In this document: positions 51,941 to 61,400 of the stretch, in pieces | How positions within the stretch are numbered: position 1 is the first letter of the stretch | Layout: every line of letters begins with the position of its first letter | From: Flavobacteriaceae bacterium | GTDB lineage: Bacteria; Bacteroidota; Bacteroidia; Flavobacteriales; Flavobacteriaceae | Length of the DNA: 64,000 bases | Assembly (NCBI GenBank): GCA_947488595.1 | Contig: CANKZI010000010.1 | Span: 1-64,000, forward strand | Reading direction: 5' to 3' | The notes under the pieces: generated by a model | Database searches by the model: none | Seen by the model: the letters and a program-made list of their open reading frames with translations, nothing else | Told to the model about the DNA's origin: nothing | Position numbers and translations under genes: made by a program

Positions 51941-53458
51941 CTAAAACTGGAAATAAATGAAAGGTTGTGGCCCAGAGGTTGAAGTGGCATAGACTACCCA
52001 AAAAGCCATAGCCAAAACAAAAGCTTTGATTACAATTGGTAATTTATTAAAGATCAATTGCATAAAATTGGATACTTTTTGTGGCAAAAAATGCCAAACA
52101 TAACCAATTAACATTACTAAAAAAACATTTTGGTAGCCTAAAATAATGGTTTGCCATTCGTTCAATTTGAATTGCAATTGCCCAATGTTATTGAGTATTT
52201 CGAAGGCGGTTGAGAAATCTCTGGCACGGAAAAATATCCAACAAAAAGCGACGAAATGAAACGTCAAAAAAACACTAATCAACCAAGTCAATTTGTTTTT
52301 TGGCAATTTAATATGATCTTTAAACAACCTTTCGATGACCAATTGTGTGCCGTGCAAAGAACCCCAAATCACAAATTTCCACGATGCGCCATGCCATAAA
52401 CCACCAAGTAGCATGGTTAAAAACAAATTGATGTACATGCGCAATTTTCCTTTTCGGTTGCCGCCAAGCGAAATGTACAAATAATCGCGCAACCAAGTTG
52501 ATAACGAAATGTGCCACCTGCGCCAAAATTCGGTAATCGATGCCGATTTATAAGGTGTTCTAAAATTGACAGACAATTTGAAACCCATTAAAAGTGCAAT
52601 ACCAATTGCCATATCGGAATAGCCTGAAAAATCGCAATAAATCTGAATCGCATAACCATAGGAAGCCATTAGATTTTCGAAAGCGGTGTAACTATTGGGA
52701 CTGTCAAAAACACGATCAACAAAATTGAGCGAAATATAATCTGAGATAAAAGTTTTTTTGATTAAACCACCAATGATAAGGAATAAGGCTTTGTTAACAT
52801 CGTCGCGCGTGAGGTTCAATTTGGCATAAATTTGCGGAATAAATTCGGATGCGCGAACAATTGGACCAGCAACCAACTGCGGAAAAAAGGAAACAAAAAA
52901 CATATAATCCAGAATGTTTTTTGTCGGTTTCAATTCGCGTCGGTAAATATCAATGATGTAGCTCATGGATTGAAACGTATAAAACGAAATACCAACTGGC
53001 AAAATAATGTCATGAAACGGAAGCGAACTATCAAAAATACCATTGTAATTGTCAATCAAAAAGTTAGTATATTTGAAATAACCCAAAAAACAAAGGTTCA
53101 AAATAACACTTAAAACCAGATAAAATTTGCGGTAACTTTGTAGCACTTCATCATACAAAAGCTTCGCCAAAGTATAATCAACTACACCCGAAAACAAGAG
53201 CAAACAAAAATAAATACCACTGGATTTGTAATAAAAAAACAACGAAAAGGCAAACACATAAATGTTTCTAAAGGTGTGCGTTTTTGCTTTTGTGGTAAGA
53301 ATATATATGGGATAAAAAATCAAAAACATTCCCAAAAACAAAGCCGTATTAAAGAGAATTGGTTCTTTTGGATGGAATACCAACCAACTTTCGATTTGCT
53401 CGATAGTAATGTATCCGAAAGTATTTAAAAACCAATTTTGTAAATCAGATAAAGTCAT
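51941..53458 (-). CDS. MBOAT family O-acyltransferase
   Basis: 505 residues and about ten or more hydrophobic segments. The MBOAT signature includes FFPQLVAGPIVRASEFIPQI, YSDMAIGIALLMGF, NFRTPYKSASITEFWRRWHISLSTWLRDYLY (pieces), and LGGLWHGASWKFVIWG with the conserved active-site His. It resembles AlgI/DltB-type proteins that pass an acyl (often acetyl) group across the inner membrane to a polymer. It follows two SGNH-hydrolase genes (65 bp from the nearer one), so a three-gene O-acylation unit is likely. Confidence 0.95.
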   Translation of the reverse strand: MTLSDLQNWFLNTFGYITIEQIESWLVFHPKEPILFNTALFLGMFLIFYPIYILTTKAKTHTFRNIYVFAFSLFFYYKSSGIYFCLLLFSGVVDYTLAKLLYDEVLQSYRKFYLVLSVILNLCFLGYFKYTNFLIDNYNGIFDSSLPFHDIILPVGISFYTFQSMSYIIDIYRRELKPTKNILDYMFFVSFFPQLVAGPIVRASEFIPQIYAKLNLTRDDVNKALFLIIGGLIKKTFISDYISLNFVDRVFDSPNSYTAFENLMASYGYAIQIYCDFSGYSDMAIGIALLMGFKLSVNFRTPYKSASITEFWRRWHISLSTWLRDYLYISLGGNRKGKLRMYINLFLTMLLGGLWHGASWKFVIWGSLHGTQLVIERLFKDHIKLPKNKLTWLISVFLTFHFVAFCWIFFRARDFSTAFEILNNIGQLQFKLNEWQTIILGYQNVFLVMLIGYVWHFLPQKVSNFMQLIFNKLPIVIKAFVLAMAFWVVYATSTSGPQPFIYFQF

Positions 53459-53523
53459 TTGGGCTTTATTATTTTTATTGAATCAATGTATTTTGTATTT
53501 TAAAAATTGCGCAGTGGCAAAAT

Positions 53524-54954
53524 TTATCTTTTTGTTTTTTGGTAATTTTCAAAAGTTTTTAAAATCGCTTCCGACAATAAATCCCCTTGGGCTTCGTAAC
53601 CTGCTTTTGTATAATGTACGCGGTCATTCGCCATCAATCCTTTATTGAAATTCCGACGAACACCATACAATCCGCCAAATTGCGAAAACAAATCCCAAAC
53701 TGCATAATTTTTTTGCTCAGCATATTCACTTATTTTTTTGGCATAATCGGCAACAAAAAGATTGGGATATTTGCGTTTGAATAACGATGGCGGCGGCGTA
53801 ACAACAAGAACTGCCACATTACCGTTTTGCGCCCGCACACTTTCGAGAAACAGGTCGAGTTCATTCATATAATCATCGCCGTTTTTGTTGTCAAAACTTT
53901 CGTTGGTACCCAAAGCAATGATAACCAAATCGGGTTGCAAGGCCTGTAACTGCTCAAAAAACATTGGGTATTTATTATAATCCGACAATTTTGCGCCGTT
54001 AACACCAATACTGTGATAAAGAATTCCGCTTGCATTATTTTCTAAAACTACGCCATTGAGCGCAAAATAGTTATCACTTTTATTCGGAATCAAATAAATT
54101 TCATTCAGGCTTGCCTCGCTTTTATAAAAATGGGAAAAAGTGTCGGATTGGATTTCAAGCGGAATAAATTCAGTACGTTCAATTTTTTTCTGTTGTTTTT
54201 CGTTGGTCGGAATTTTCAAAGATTTTCCGGCACGAATCGTATTGGATCGCAAACCATTGGCTTTTTTTATTGCCGAAATTGAAACATTGTATTTGTCTGC
54301 GATAATCGAAATTGCTTCGCCACTTTTAATTTTGTGGACGATTTTTTTGGGCACGGTCGCTTCAAAAACGATAATTTTTTTGGCTGTTGCCAAATCAAAG
54401 CGGTTCTGATTTTTCGGGGTAATGATTTTTATTGTATTAAAAGCATCTGCTACTTCTTTGGTTTGAAGTGCTATCGCAAAATCATTGTTATTAGCATACA
54501 AAGCAATGCCGCTTAAACCGACTGGGCTTCCGTCTGGAACCGAAACAATTCGATGGTTTTGCCAGCTTTTATTGGACGAAAAACGAATAGCCGAAGCACC
54601 ATTTGTTTTGGCCAAACTATGCGGAAAAACAAGTCCACGTCCGGCATTTCCGAAGACATTTTGTAAATTTTTGCGCACTTTATCGGTAAGCAAATCGGCT
54701 TGAATGTGAGAGTCACCAATGTGTACGATATTTATTTTTTTGGGTATAGCCGAATTATTTGCAGTACCAATTGCCATCAATTTATCATAAAAAGAAAGCA
54801 TGGCTTGGTTGTTCTGAATCCCATTTTCTGGAATAAAAACCCGAACCGTGTCTAGTATTTCCTCATCGGTTTCGACAAGTGTTGAATCGGCGATTTGCGC
54901 CTGAATTTGAAAGCAAAAAAACAGTGCAAGCAACAGAAAAAAACTTTTATTCAT
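53524..54954 (-). CDS. SGNH/GDSL hydrolase with LysM domain
   Basis: 476 residues from ATG 54954 (MNKSFFLLLALFFCFQIQAQ), with a Sec signal peptide. Block I is VHIGDSHIQADLL (Ser), a LysM motif follows at about residues 210-260 (IKSGEAISIIADKYNVSISAIKKANG), block III is IIALGTNESFD, and the catalytic Asp/His is DRVHYTKAGYEAQG. The LysM insertion suggests peptidoglycan or glycan binding, so it is probably periplasmic and acts on an acyl-modified polymer. It overlaps the upstream SGNH gene by 8 bp (translation coupled) and precedes the MBOAT gene. Confidence 0.9.
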   Translation of the reverse strand: MNKSFFLLLALFFCFQIQAQIADSTLVETDEEILDTVRVFIPENGIQNNQAMLSFYDKLMAIGTANNSAIPKKINIVHIGDSHIQADLLTDKVRKNLQNVFGNAGRGLVFPHSLAKTNGASAIRFSSNKSWQNHRIVSVPDGSPVGLSGIALYANNNDFAIALQTKEVADAFNTIKIITPKNQNRFDLATAKKIIVFEATVPKKIVHKIKSGEAISIIADKYNVSISAIKKANGLRSNTIRAGKSLKIPTNEKQQKKIERTEFIPLEIQSDTFSHFYKSEASLNEIYLIPNKSDNYFALNGVVLENNASGILYHSIGVNGAKLSDYNKYPMFFEQLQALQPDLVIIALGTNESFDNKNGDDYMNELDLFLESVRAQNGNVAVLVVTPPPSLFKRKYPNLFVADYAKKISEYAEQKNYAVWDLFSQFGGLYGVRRNFNKGLMANDRVHYTKAGYEAQGDLLSEAILKTFENYQKTKR

Positions 54955-56410
54955 CGCTATTATCGGTTTTTGGAACAATACTATCCGAAGGCACTACAGC
55001 ATTTTCTTCGGATTGCGTTTTGTTTTTTCGTAAAATTTTAAATTGCTGATAACCTTTATCGAGTTGGTCATACAATAAAGCGGCTACTTTTTTGGCACCG
55101 CGAAAGTTAAAATGGGTATAATCTTTGTTGGCCAAAGCAGGTTCTTCTTCGGTCCATTTTGTAATCGAACCATCGCCACCCATAAGCGCATACAAATTCA
55201 CAAAACCAGATTTTGTTTTGATAGCATATTGCTTCTGGGCATTGGTCAAAGGGACCACTGCCGAATCAGTTTTCATTTCGAGATCATATTTGGTCGCTTT
55301 ATCTGCAGTCGAAATTACCAAAATGGCAACACCTGGAAAACAAGCTTTGAGTCGATTGATCGTTCTGGTCATGCTTTTGTCGTACCAATTATAATCTTTG
55401 GTGCCATAATTGAGCACGTTGGTGCCATAATGCAGGATAATCAAATCATAGTTTAATTTTTCTTGAAAAGCTTTCATTGTTTTTACATCAAACTTAGCAA
55501 TCGGGATACCCGAATTGCCTCTTTGCGAAAAATTATCCACATGAACCCCTTTGCCATCATCAAAATTAAAGCCATAAATCGGAATGGAATCAGCTTTTAT
55601 AAAATCGACTTTTACCGATTTCAAACTGTTTTGCGAAAGTGTTAAAGTATTCAAAACAGTATTGGCAACTAACTTTTTATAAATGGTGTCCGCTCCAATT
55701 TGATAAGCAATTTGTCCCTCTTTATTGGCTGCGCTTCCGTAAAACAAAGTAGGATGATCTAAAGAAGCTGTGAATTTGCCTTTATTGGCTTTGTATTTTA
55801 CCCAAACTGTTTTGGCGGTATCATTGGCAAAAAATACATGACCATTGACGCCAAAGGACCTAAGCGGATTTTTGACATTGAGATAGGATTGGGTTTTCCA
55901 GTTGGTAGAATATTGGTGTGTTATCGAACTTCGTGAAGCTGCAGATTCAGATGTTATAGGAACAAAACCTACGCCGCGACCGCCAAATTTTTCTTGGTAG
56001 TTGGCACGAAAATCCTGCACAATCATATCGCCATCGGTCATAGAATCGCCAAAATAAGCAATGCGCACGTTGCCGTTTTGATGGGTTTCCAATTGGTACA
56101 ATTTTTCGTAAAAAGCAATCAAATATTGATCGCCTTTGTAATCATTATAATCTTCTTCAGGAAAGGTAATGCCATTGGTTTCGTAATAAACTATGGGTTG
56201 GTTGGCCAAAGTATCGCCAATTTCGGCCACGTTCTCTTCTTTTTCTGCTTCAAAAGCCTCGATCAACATGCTGTCGATAAGCACATTTTTGGTGCTTCCT
56301 GCCTTTTCAGAAAATATTTTTTTTGGTAAATATTGTTTCCCAAATACAAAAAACACCGCGGCTAAAAGTACGATGATAAAAGACTGAAAAAAATAGGATT
56401 TTGTGTTCAA
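54947..56410 (-). CDS. SGNH/GDSL hydrolase-like protein
   Basis: 487 residues. A membrane anchor or signal (SFIIVLLAAVFFVFGKQYL, about 11-29) leads to an exported SGNH domain with RIAYFGDSMTDGDMIVQDF (Ser in GDS), GRGVGFVPITSESAA, LIILHYGTNVLNYG and DYTHFNFRGAKKVAALLYD (Asp/His). It looks like an acyl transferase or esterase partner of the MBOAT protein, comparable in role to AlgJ/AlgX-type partners; the relation is inferred from the neighbourhood. It overlaps the LysM-SGNH gene by 8 bp. Confidence 0.88.
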   Translation of the reverse strand: MNTKSYFFQSFIIVLLAAVFFVFGKQYLPKKIFSEKAGSTKNVLIDSMLIEAFEAEKEENVAEIGDTLANQPIVYYETNGITFPEEDYNDYKGDQYLIAFYEKLYQLETHQNGNVRIAYFGDSMTDGDMIVQDFRANYQEKFGGRGVGFVPITSESAASRSSITHQYSTNWKTQSYLNVKNPLRSFGVNGHVFFANDTAKTVWVKYKANKGKFTASLDHPTLFYGSAANKEGQIAYQIGADTIYKKLVANTVLNTLTLSQNSLKSVKVDFIKADSIPIYGFNFDDGKGVHVDNFSQRGNSGIPIAKFDVKTMKAFQEKLNYDLIILHYGTNVLNYGTKDYNWYDKSMTRTINRLKACFPGVAILVISTADKATKYDLEMKTDSAVVPLTNAQKQYAIKTKSGFVNLYALMGGDGSITKWTEEEPALANKDYTHFNFRGAKKVAALLYDQLDKGYQQFKILRKNKTQSEENAVVPSDSIVPKTDNSDE

Positions 56411-56486
56411 TTACTTTTTTGGATTGTCGGATTATTGGATTGTTGGCTATTAAATTTAAAACTTTAGACTATACAACTTGATAACT

Positions 56487-58268
56487 TTACATTCTTTGTG
56501 GGACATCGATTCCTAATAACTTGAAAGCCGAGGCAATGGTATCGGCAACTTTTTTGGACAATTGTACTCGAAAAATTTTCTTGTTCAAATCTTGCTCTGG
56601 TAAAATGGGTACGGCTTGATAAAAAGAATTGTATTCTTTTACCAATTCATAAGTATAATTGGCAATTAAAGCCGGGCTGTGGTTTTGTGCTGCAAGTTGA
56701 ATCATCTCGGGATACAATTCCAATTGTTTAAGCAATTCCTTTTCTTTTTCATGAAGTTGCACAACGGTATTTGGTGCCTGGAAAAAATCGAAATCAGCTT
56801 TACGCATGATCGATTGGATTCGGGCATATGTATATTGGATAAAAGGCCCAGTATTTCCAGCAAAATCAACCGATTCTTCGGGATTAAAGAGAATGCGTTT
56901 TTTGGGATCAACTTTCAATATATAGTATTTGAGTGCGCCCATTCCGATGGTTTTATACAATTCGCTTTTTTCGAGGTCAGAATAACCTTCAAGTTTACCC
57001 AATTCTTCCGATATGGTTTTGGCGGTTTGCGTCATTTCTTCCATCAAATCATCGGCATCAACAACGGTTCCTTCACGGGATTTCATTTTTCCGGAAGGCA
57101 AATCAACCATTCCATAAGACAAATGGAATAAATTATTGGACCAATCGAATCCGAGTTTTTTTATAATCAAAAACAAGACTTTAAAATGGTAATCCTGTTC
57201 ATTACCGACGGTGTAAACCATACCACCCACATCTGGAAAATCTTTTACACGTTGAATGGCAGTACCGATATCTTGAGTCATATAAACAGCAGTGCCATCT
57301 GAACGAAGCACAATTTTTCGGTCCAAACCTTCGTCGGTCAAATCAATCCAAACCGAACCATCAGGGTCTTTTTCGAAAATTCCTTTTTCCAATCCGACCT
57401 TAACGACTTCTTTTCCTAACAAATATGTCTGACTTTCATAATAATAGGAATCAAAATTGACGCCCAAATTGTTGTAGGTTACAGCAAAACCGTCGTAAAC
57501 CCATTGGTTCATTTTTTTCCACAAAGCGATAACTTCTGGCTTTCCTGCTTCCCAATCGAGCAGTAATTGTTGGGCTTCAAGCATAATTGGCGCTTGTTTC
57601 TTGGCTTCGTCTTCGTGCTTTCCTGAAGCAATTAAAGTGGCTACTTCTTCTTTATAAACACTATCAAATTTTACATAGTAATTGCCCACCAATTTATCGC
57701 CTTTTAAGCTGTAAGCTTCGGGAGTTGATTCATTTCCATATTTTTGCCAAGCCAACATCGATTTACAAATATGAATGCCTCGGTCGTTGATGATTTGTGT
57801 TTTATAGACTTTTTTGCCAGAAGCTTTAATAATTTCAGCTACCGCATAACCCAATAAGTTATTGCGCACATGACCCAAGTGCAGAGGTTTATTGGTATTT
57901 GGCGAAGAATATTCGACCATCACTGCTTTGTCATTTTCGTTAGGAACGACAAAACCAAATTGGGCATTGTTTCGGATTGCGTCAAAAAAGTCAATATAAT
58001 GGGAATCGGCAATGACAATATTTAAAAACCCTGAAACCACGTTAAATTTACTAACGATGGCAACGTTTTCCACCAAATAATTGCCAATTGCGTTTCCTAT
58101 GTCGATGGGATTGCTTTTAATTTGTTTGAGAAGCGGGAATAAAACCATAGTGACATCCCCTTCAAAATCTTTACGGGTGGCCTGAAACTCTACTTTTTCG
58201 ATAGTAATACCGAATAATACAGGCATTGCATTTGTGATTTCGGTAGTGAGAATTGAAGCTAAAGTCAT
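56487..58268 (-). CDS. argS: Arginyl-tRNA synthetase
   Basis: 593 residues. The class I HIGH signature is SSPNTNKPLHLGHVRNNLLG (HLGH) and the KMSKS equivalent is KMKSREG (in SGKMKSREGTVV). The C-terminal DALR anticodon-binding domain ends NKKIFRVQLSKKVADTIASAFKLLGI, cited in part. It charges tRNA-Arg. The gene is single, with a TATCTTTG box 21 nt before the start and a 216-bp gap to the large divergent gene. Confidence 0.98.
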   Translation of the reverse strand: MTLASILTTEITNAMPVLFGITIEKVEFQATRKDFEGDVTMVLFPLLKQIKSNPIDIGNAIGNYLVENVAIVSKFNVVSGFLNIVIADSHYIDFFDAIRNNAQFGFVVPNENDKAVMVEYSSPNTNKPLHLGHVRNNLLGYAVAEIIKASGKKVYKTQIINDRGIHICKSMLAWQKYGNESTPEAYSLKGDKLVGNYYVKFDSVYKEEVATLIASGKHEDEAKKQAPIMLEAQQLLLDWEAGKPEVIALWKKMNQWVYDGFAVTYNNLGVNFDSYYYESQTYLLGKEVVKVGLEKGIFEKDPDGSVWIDLTDEGLDRKIVLRSDGTAVYMTQDIGTAIQRVKDFPDVGGMVYTVGNEQDYHFKVLFLIIKKLGFDWSNNLFHLSYGMVDLPSGKMKSREGTVVDADDLMEEMTQTAKTISEELGKLEGYSDLEKSELYKTIGMGALKYYILKVDPKKRILFNPEESVDFAGNTGPFIQYTYARIQSIMRKADFDFFQAPNTVVQLHEKEKELLKQLELYPEMIQLAAQNHSPALIANYTYELVKEYNSFYQAVPILPEQDLNKKIFRVQLSKKVADTIASAFKLLGIDVPQRM

Positions 58269-58288
58269 GGTTTTTTTGTTTAAAAGCG

Positions 58289-58296
58289 CAAAGATA
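58289..58296 (-). promoter_or_regulatory. -7 box for argS
   Basis: The reverse complement reads TATCTTTG (TAnnTTTG), 21 nt before the argS start. No TTG at -33. Confidence 0.45.
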
Positions 58297-58452
58297 ATTG
58301 TAATTTCTTAACTTGTTTGTAAAAGTGAATTATTTACAGTAAAAATAGCGTGAAAGTGTTAAAAAAAAAAGTTACGAGGTTTGTTTCAAACATCTTAGAA
58401 AATTTCTTAACATGAATTTTTGAAATTTAAGAAATATTTACAAAAAAATTAT

Positions 58453-58460
58453 TATGTTTG
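58453..58460 (+). promoter_or_regulatory. -7 box for the large exported protein
   Basis: TATGTTTG (TAnnTTTG) lies 25 nt before the start at 58485. No TTG at the expected -33 position. Confidence 0.45.
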
Positions 58461-58484
58461 TTTCCTTAAAATAATAAAATACCC

Positions 58485-61400
58485 ATGAAAAAACTATTAA
58501 TTTTTATATTAGTAATCACATCATTTGCTGGTTTTTCGCAAGCTGTTACAATTGACGCAACAAAAACACCTACTCAACTGGTGAATGATATTTTGATCAG
58601 TTCGCTTTGTTTTAATGCAACTGCCGTAACTTCGAGTTCAGGAAATACTTTTGGATCGACAAACGGAATCGGTTATTTTGAAAATTACAATGATAATTTT
58701 CCTTTCACTTCTGGTGTGGTTTTAACTACCGGAAATGTTACAAGGGTACCAAGCCCAAATAATGTAGTTTTGAGTGATGGAACTGCTGCATGGCCTGGAG
58801 ATCAAGATTTGGAAGATGCGTTAGCACCAGCCGGTATTGTTCTTAATTCCGTGAATGCCACTTCTCTAGAATTTGATTTTGTTGCCTCTGCAACGACCTT
58901 CGATTTGGCATTTGTATTTGCTTCTGAAGAATATGGAACATCACAATGTAATTTTTCTGATGCATTTGCTTTCTTAATAAAAAATGTAACGACTGGCTCA
59001 AATTATAGTAACATTGCCGTAGTTGGCGCATCTAATGAACCAGTTTCAGTACAAACCATCAGGAATAATCTTTATAATCCAAATTGTCCTTCTGCGAATC
59101 CATCTTTTTTTGGAGCTTACAATACGCCCGGATTTGGACCTGCTATCAATTTTAATGGACAAACCATTAAAATGACTGCTTCCTCAACATTGGTAGTTGG
59201 CAACACCTATCATGTCAAATTGGTAATTGCAGATGGAGGAGACAATGTGGGCTATGATTCTGCTATTTTCTTAGAAGCAAAAAGTTTGAACATAGGCCAA
59301 AACGTTTTGGGTATTGACTACGTTGCGGCTAATGCTACCGACCCAGTTACTCCAAGAAATGGGTATTGTCCGGGAAGTGTTTTGCCTACTTTACAAGCTA
59401 CACCTGCATTACCACCCGGAACAACTTATGTTTGGAAAAGGAACAATACGAATTTTTCACCGCCACAAACTGGTCCAACTTTAGTATTGTCACCAACTTT
59501 AAACCTACAGCCTACATCAGGACAGAATACATATAGTTTGACCTACACACAACCGGGTTGTTCAGCGATTACAGACGAGATTATAGTTGAAATTTTTCCA
59601 AATATTGACGCGTTACAAGTTGTCCCACCAATTTACAAATGCACAACTGCAGGCGCAACCAATTATGATTTTGATTTGACGATTAATACTGAAATTATAT
59701 TGAGTAATAATACAAACGCCCCAGGTGATGATTTGCCTACAGATACAGTTATTACTTACCACACCTCCGCACCCAACGCCAATGCCAATACTGGTATTTT
59801 GCCAACAACTTATAATATAACAGCTGCTCAAGCCTTGGCAGGATTTCCTATTTTTGTAAGAATTACTAATCCAAACACCCAATGTTTTGAAGTGCGCTCA
59901 TTCACATTGAATCGAATTCCGCCGCCAACACTGGGAGGTATTCCCGCAGATATCACTTTATGTGCTTTGACTACTGCTACACCAGCTAGGGCCACATTTG
60001 ATTTTGCACCGATTTATAGTTTAATTTTAGGAAGTAATAATCCTGCTACAACATTAATCACTTATCACACAACACAAAACAATGCGATTTTAGGTGTAAT
60101 TGCAGGATCCATTAGACCAAACGGCGGTCCCGCAGGAACTTATAACACCGTTTCTAGGTCCGTTTGGATTAGAGTTGAAAATGTTACTGATCCAACTTGT
60201 TTTGTCGTATCAAGTGTTCCTTTTCAGTTGATCGTAACGCCTTTGCCATTGGTCAATATTTTACCTGATGTTGTGGTTTGTACTTCCTTCACCTTGCCTG
60301 CTTTAACTGATCCAAACATGCAATATTGGTCGGGAATTAATGCCACAACTGGAGACCCTGTCGCGCCGCAAAGATTTGCGGGCGATGTAATTACCCCCAC
60401 AGGCACAACTACTTTGTATGTTTTTAACCAAGCAGGTGTTTGTAAAAGCAGTGATTCATTTAAAATTATAAAATCAAATTTAAATGCTATTACTCCAGCA
60501 AGTGCTAGCTATTGTGAAACTGTTGGATTTATTCTTCCACCATTGCCTTACGGAGGTTACTGGACACTAGCGGGCGGGCCAACAACTCCGGGAAACACAC
60601 CACGAAACGCTGGTGATAACATTAATACCCTTGGCGACACTACGTTGCATGTATGGTTTGAAAACCCAACAGAGGGAATAACTTGCGGGCAAAACAAATC
60701 TTTTATCATTACCATACTGCCTTTTACGGCATTACCAACAACCTATGAAAACCAATTTGCATGCAGCAGTTACAACTTGTTGGCAGATACTAATGGAGGT
60801 ACCTACTATAACGGCCCTAACAAAACTGGAGGTGTGCGACTGCCAGGAGCAATTACGACACCGGGTCCGACAATTATATATGTTTATAAAGAAAGTAATA
60901 CAGCACCAAACTGTACTTCTGAGCAAACATTTACTGTATTTATTGGAACTACAAATATTAATCCTCCAGCAAGTGTAACTTCATGTTCTACCTACACTTT
61001 ACCCGCTTTGACTGTTGGAGAATACCGAACGCAAGCTGCTGGTGCTGGTAGTGTGATTCCCGAAGGAACACCTATAACTAGTACAACTCAAATATGGTAT
61101 TATGTACAAGGACAAAACTGTACAGATAACTTGAATTTTACTGTGACCATCAATTTGGCACCATTGCCAGTTATGCCTAATATAGGTCCGGTTTGTGATG
61201 AATACATCTTACCGCCAGTAGCACACGCAGGTTCTTACTTTTCTGGGCCTCTGGGTACCGGCCAAAATCTTGATGGATTGTCGATTGTTAACCCGGGTGT
61301 AAACACAGTTTATTTTTATGATAGGTTTCCAGGTGGCAGCTGTTTTGTACAAAATATGTTTACGGTTACTATTGATTCCTCTCCAGCAATTGATGCAAGA

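Noticed and set aside
53409..53648. 79-residue plus-strand ORF across the MBOAT start
   Set aside because: It covers the gap between MBOAT and the LysM-SGNH gene and both their ends; composition is that of a shadow frame.
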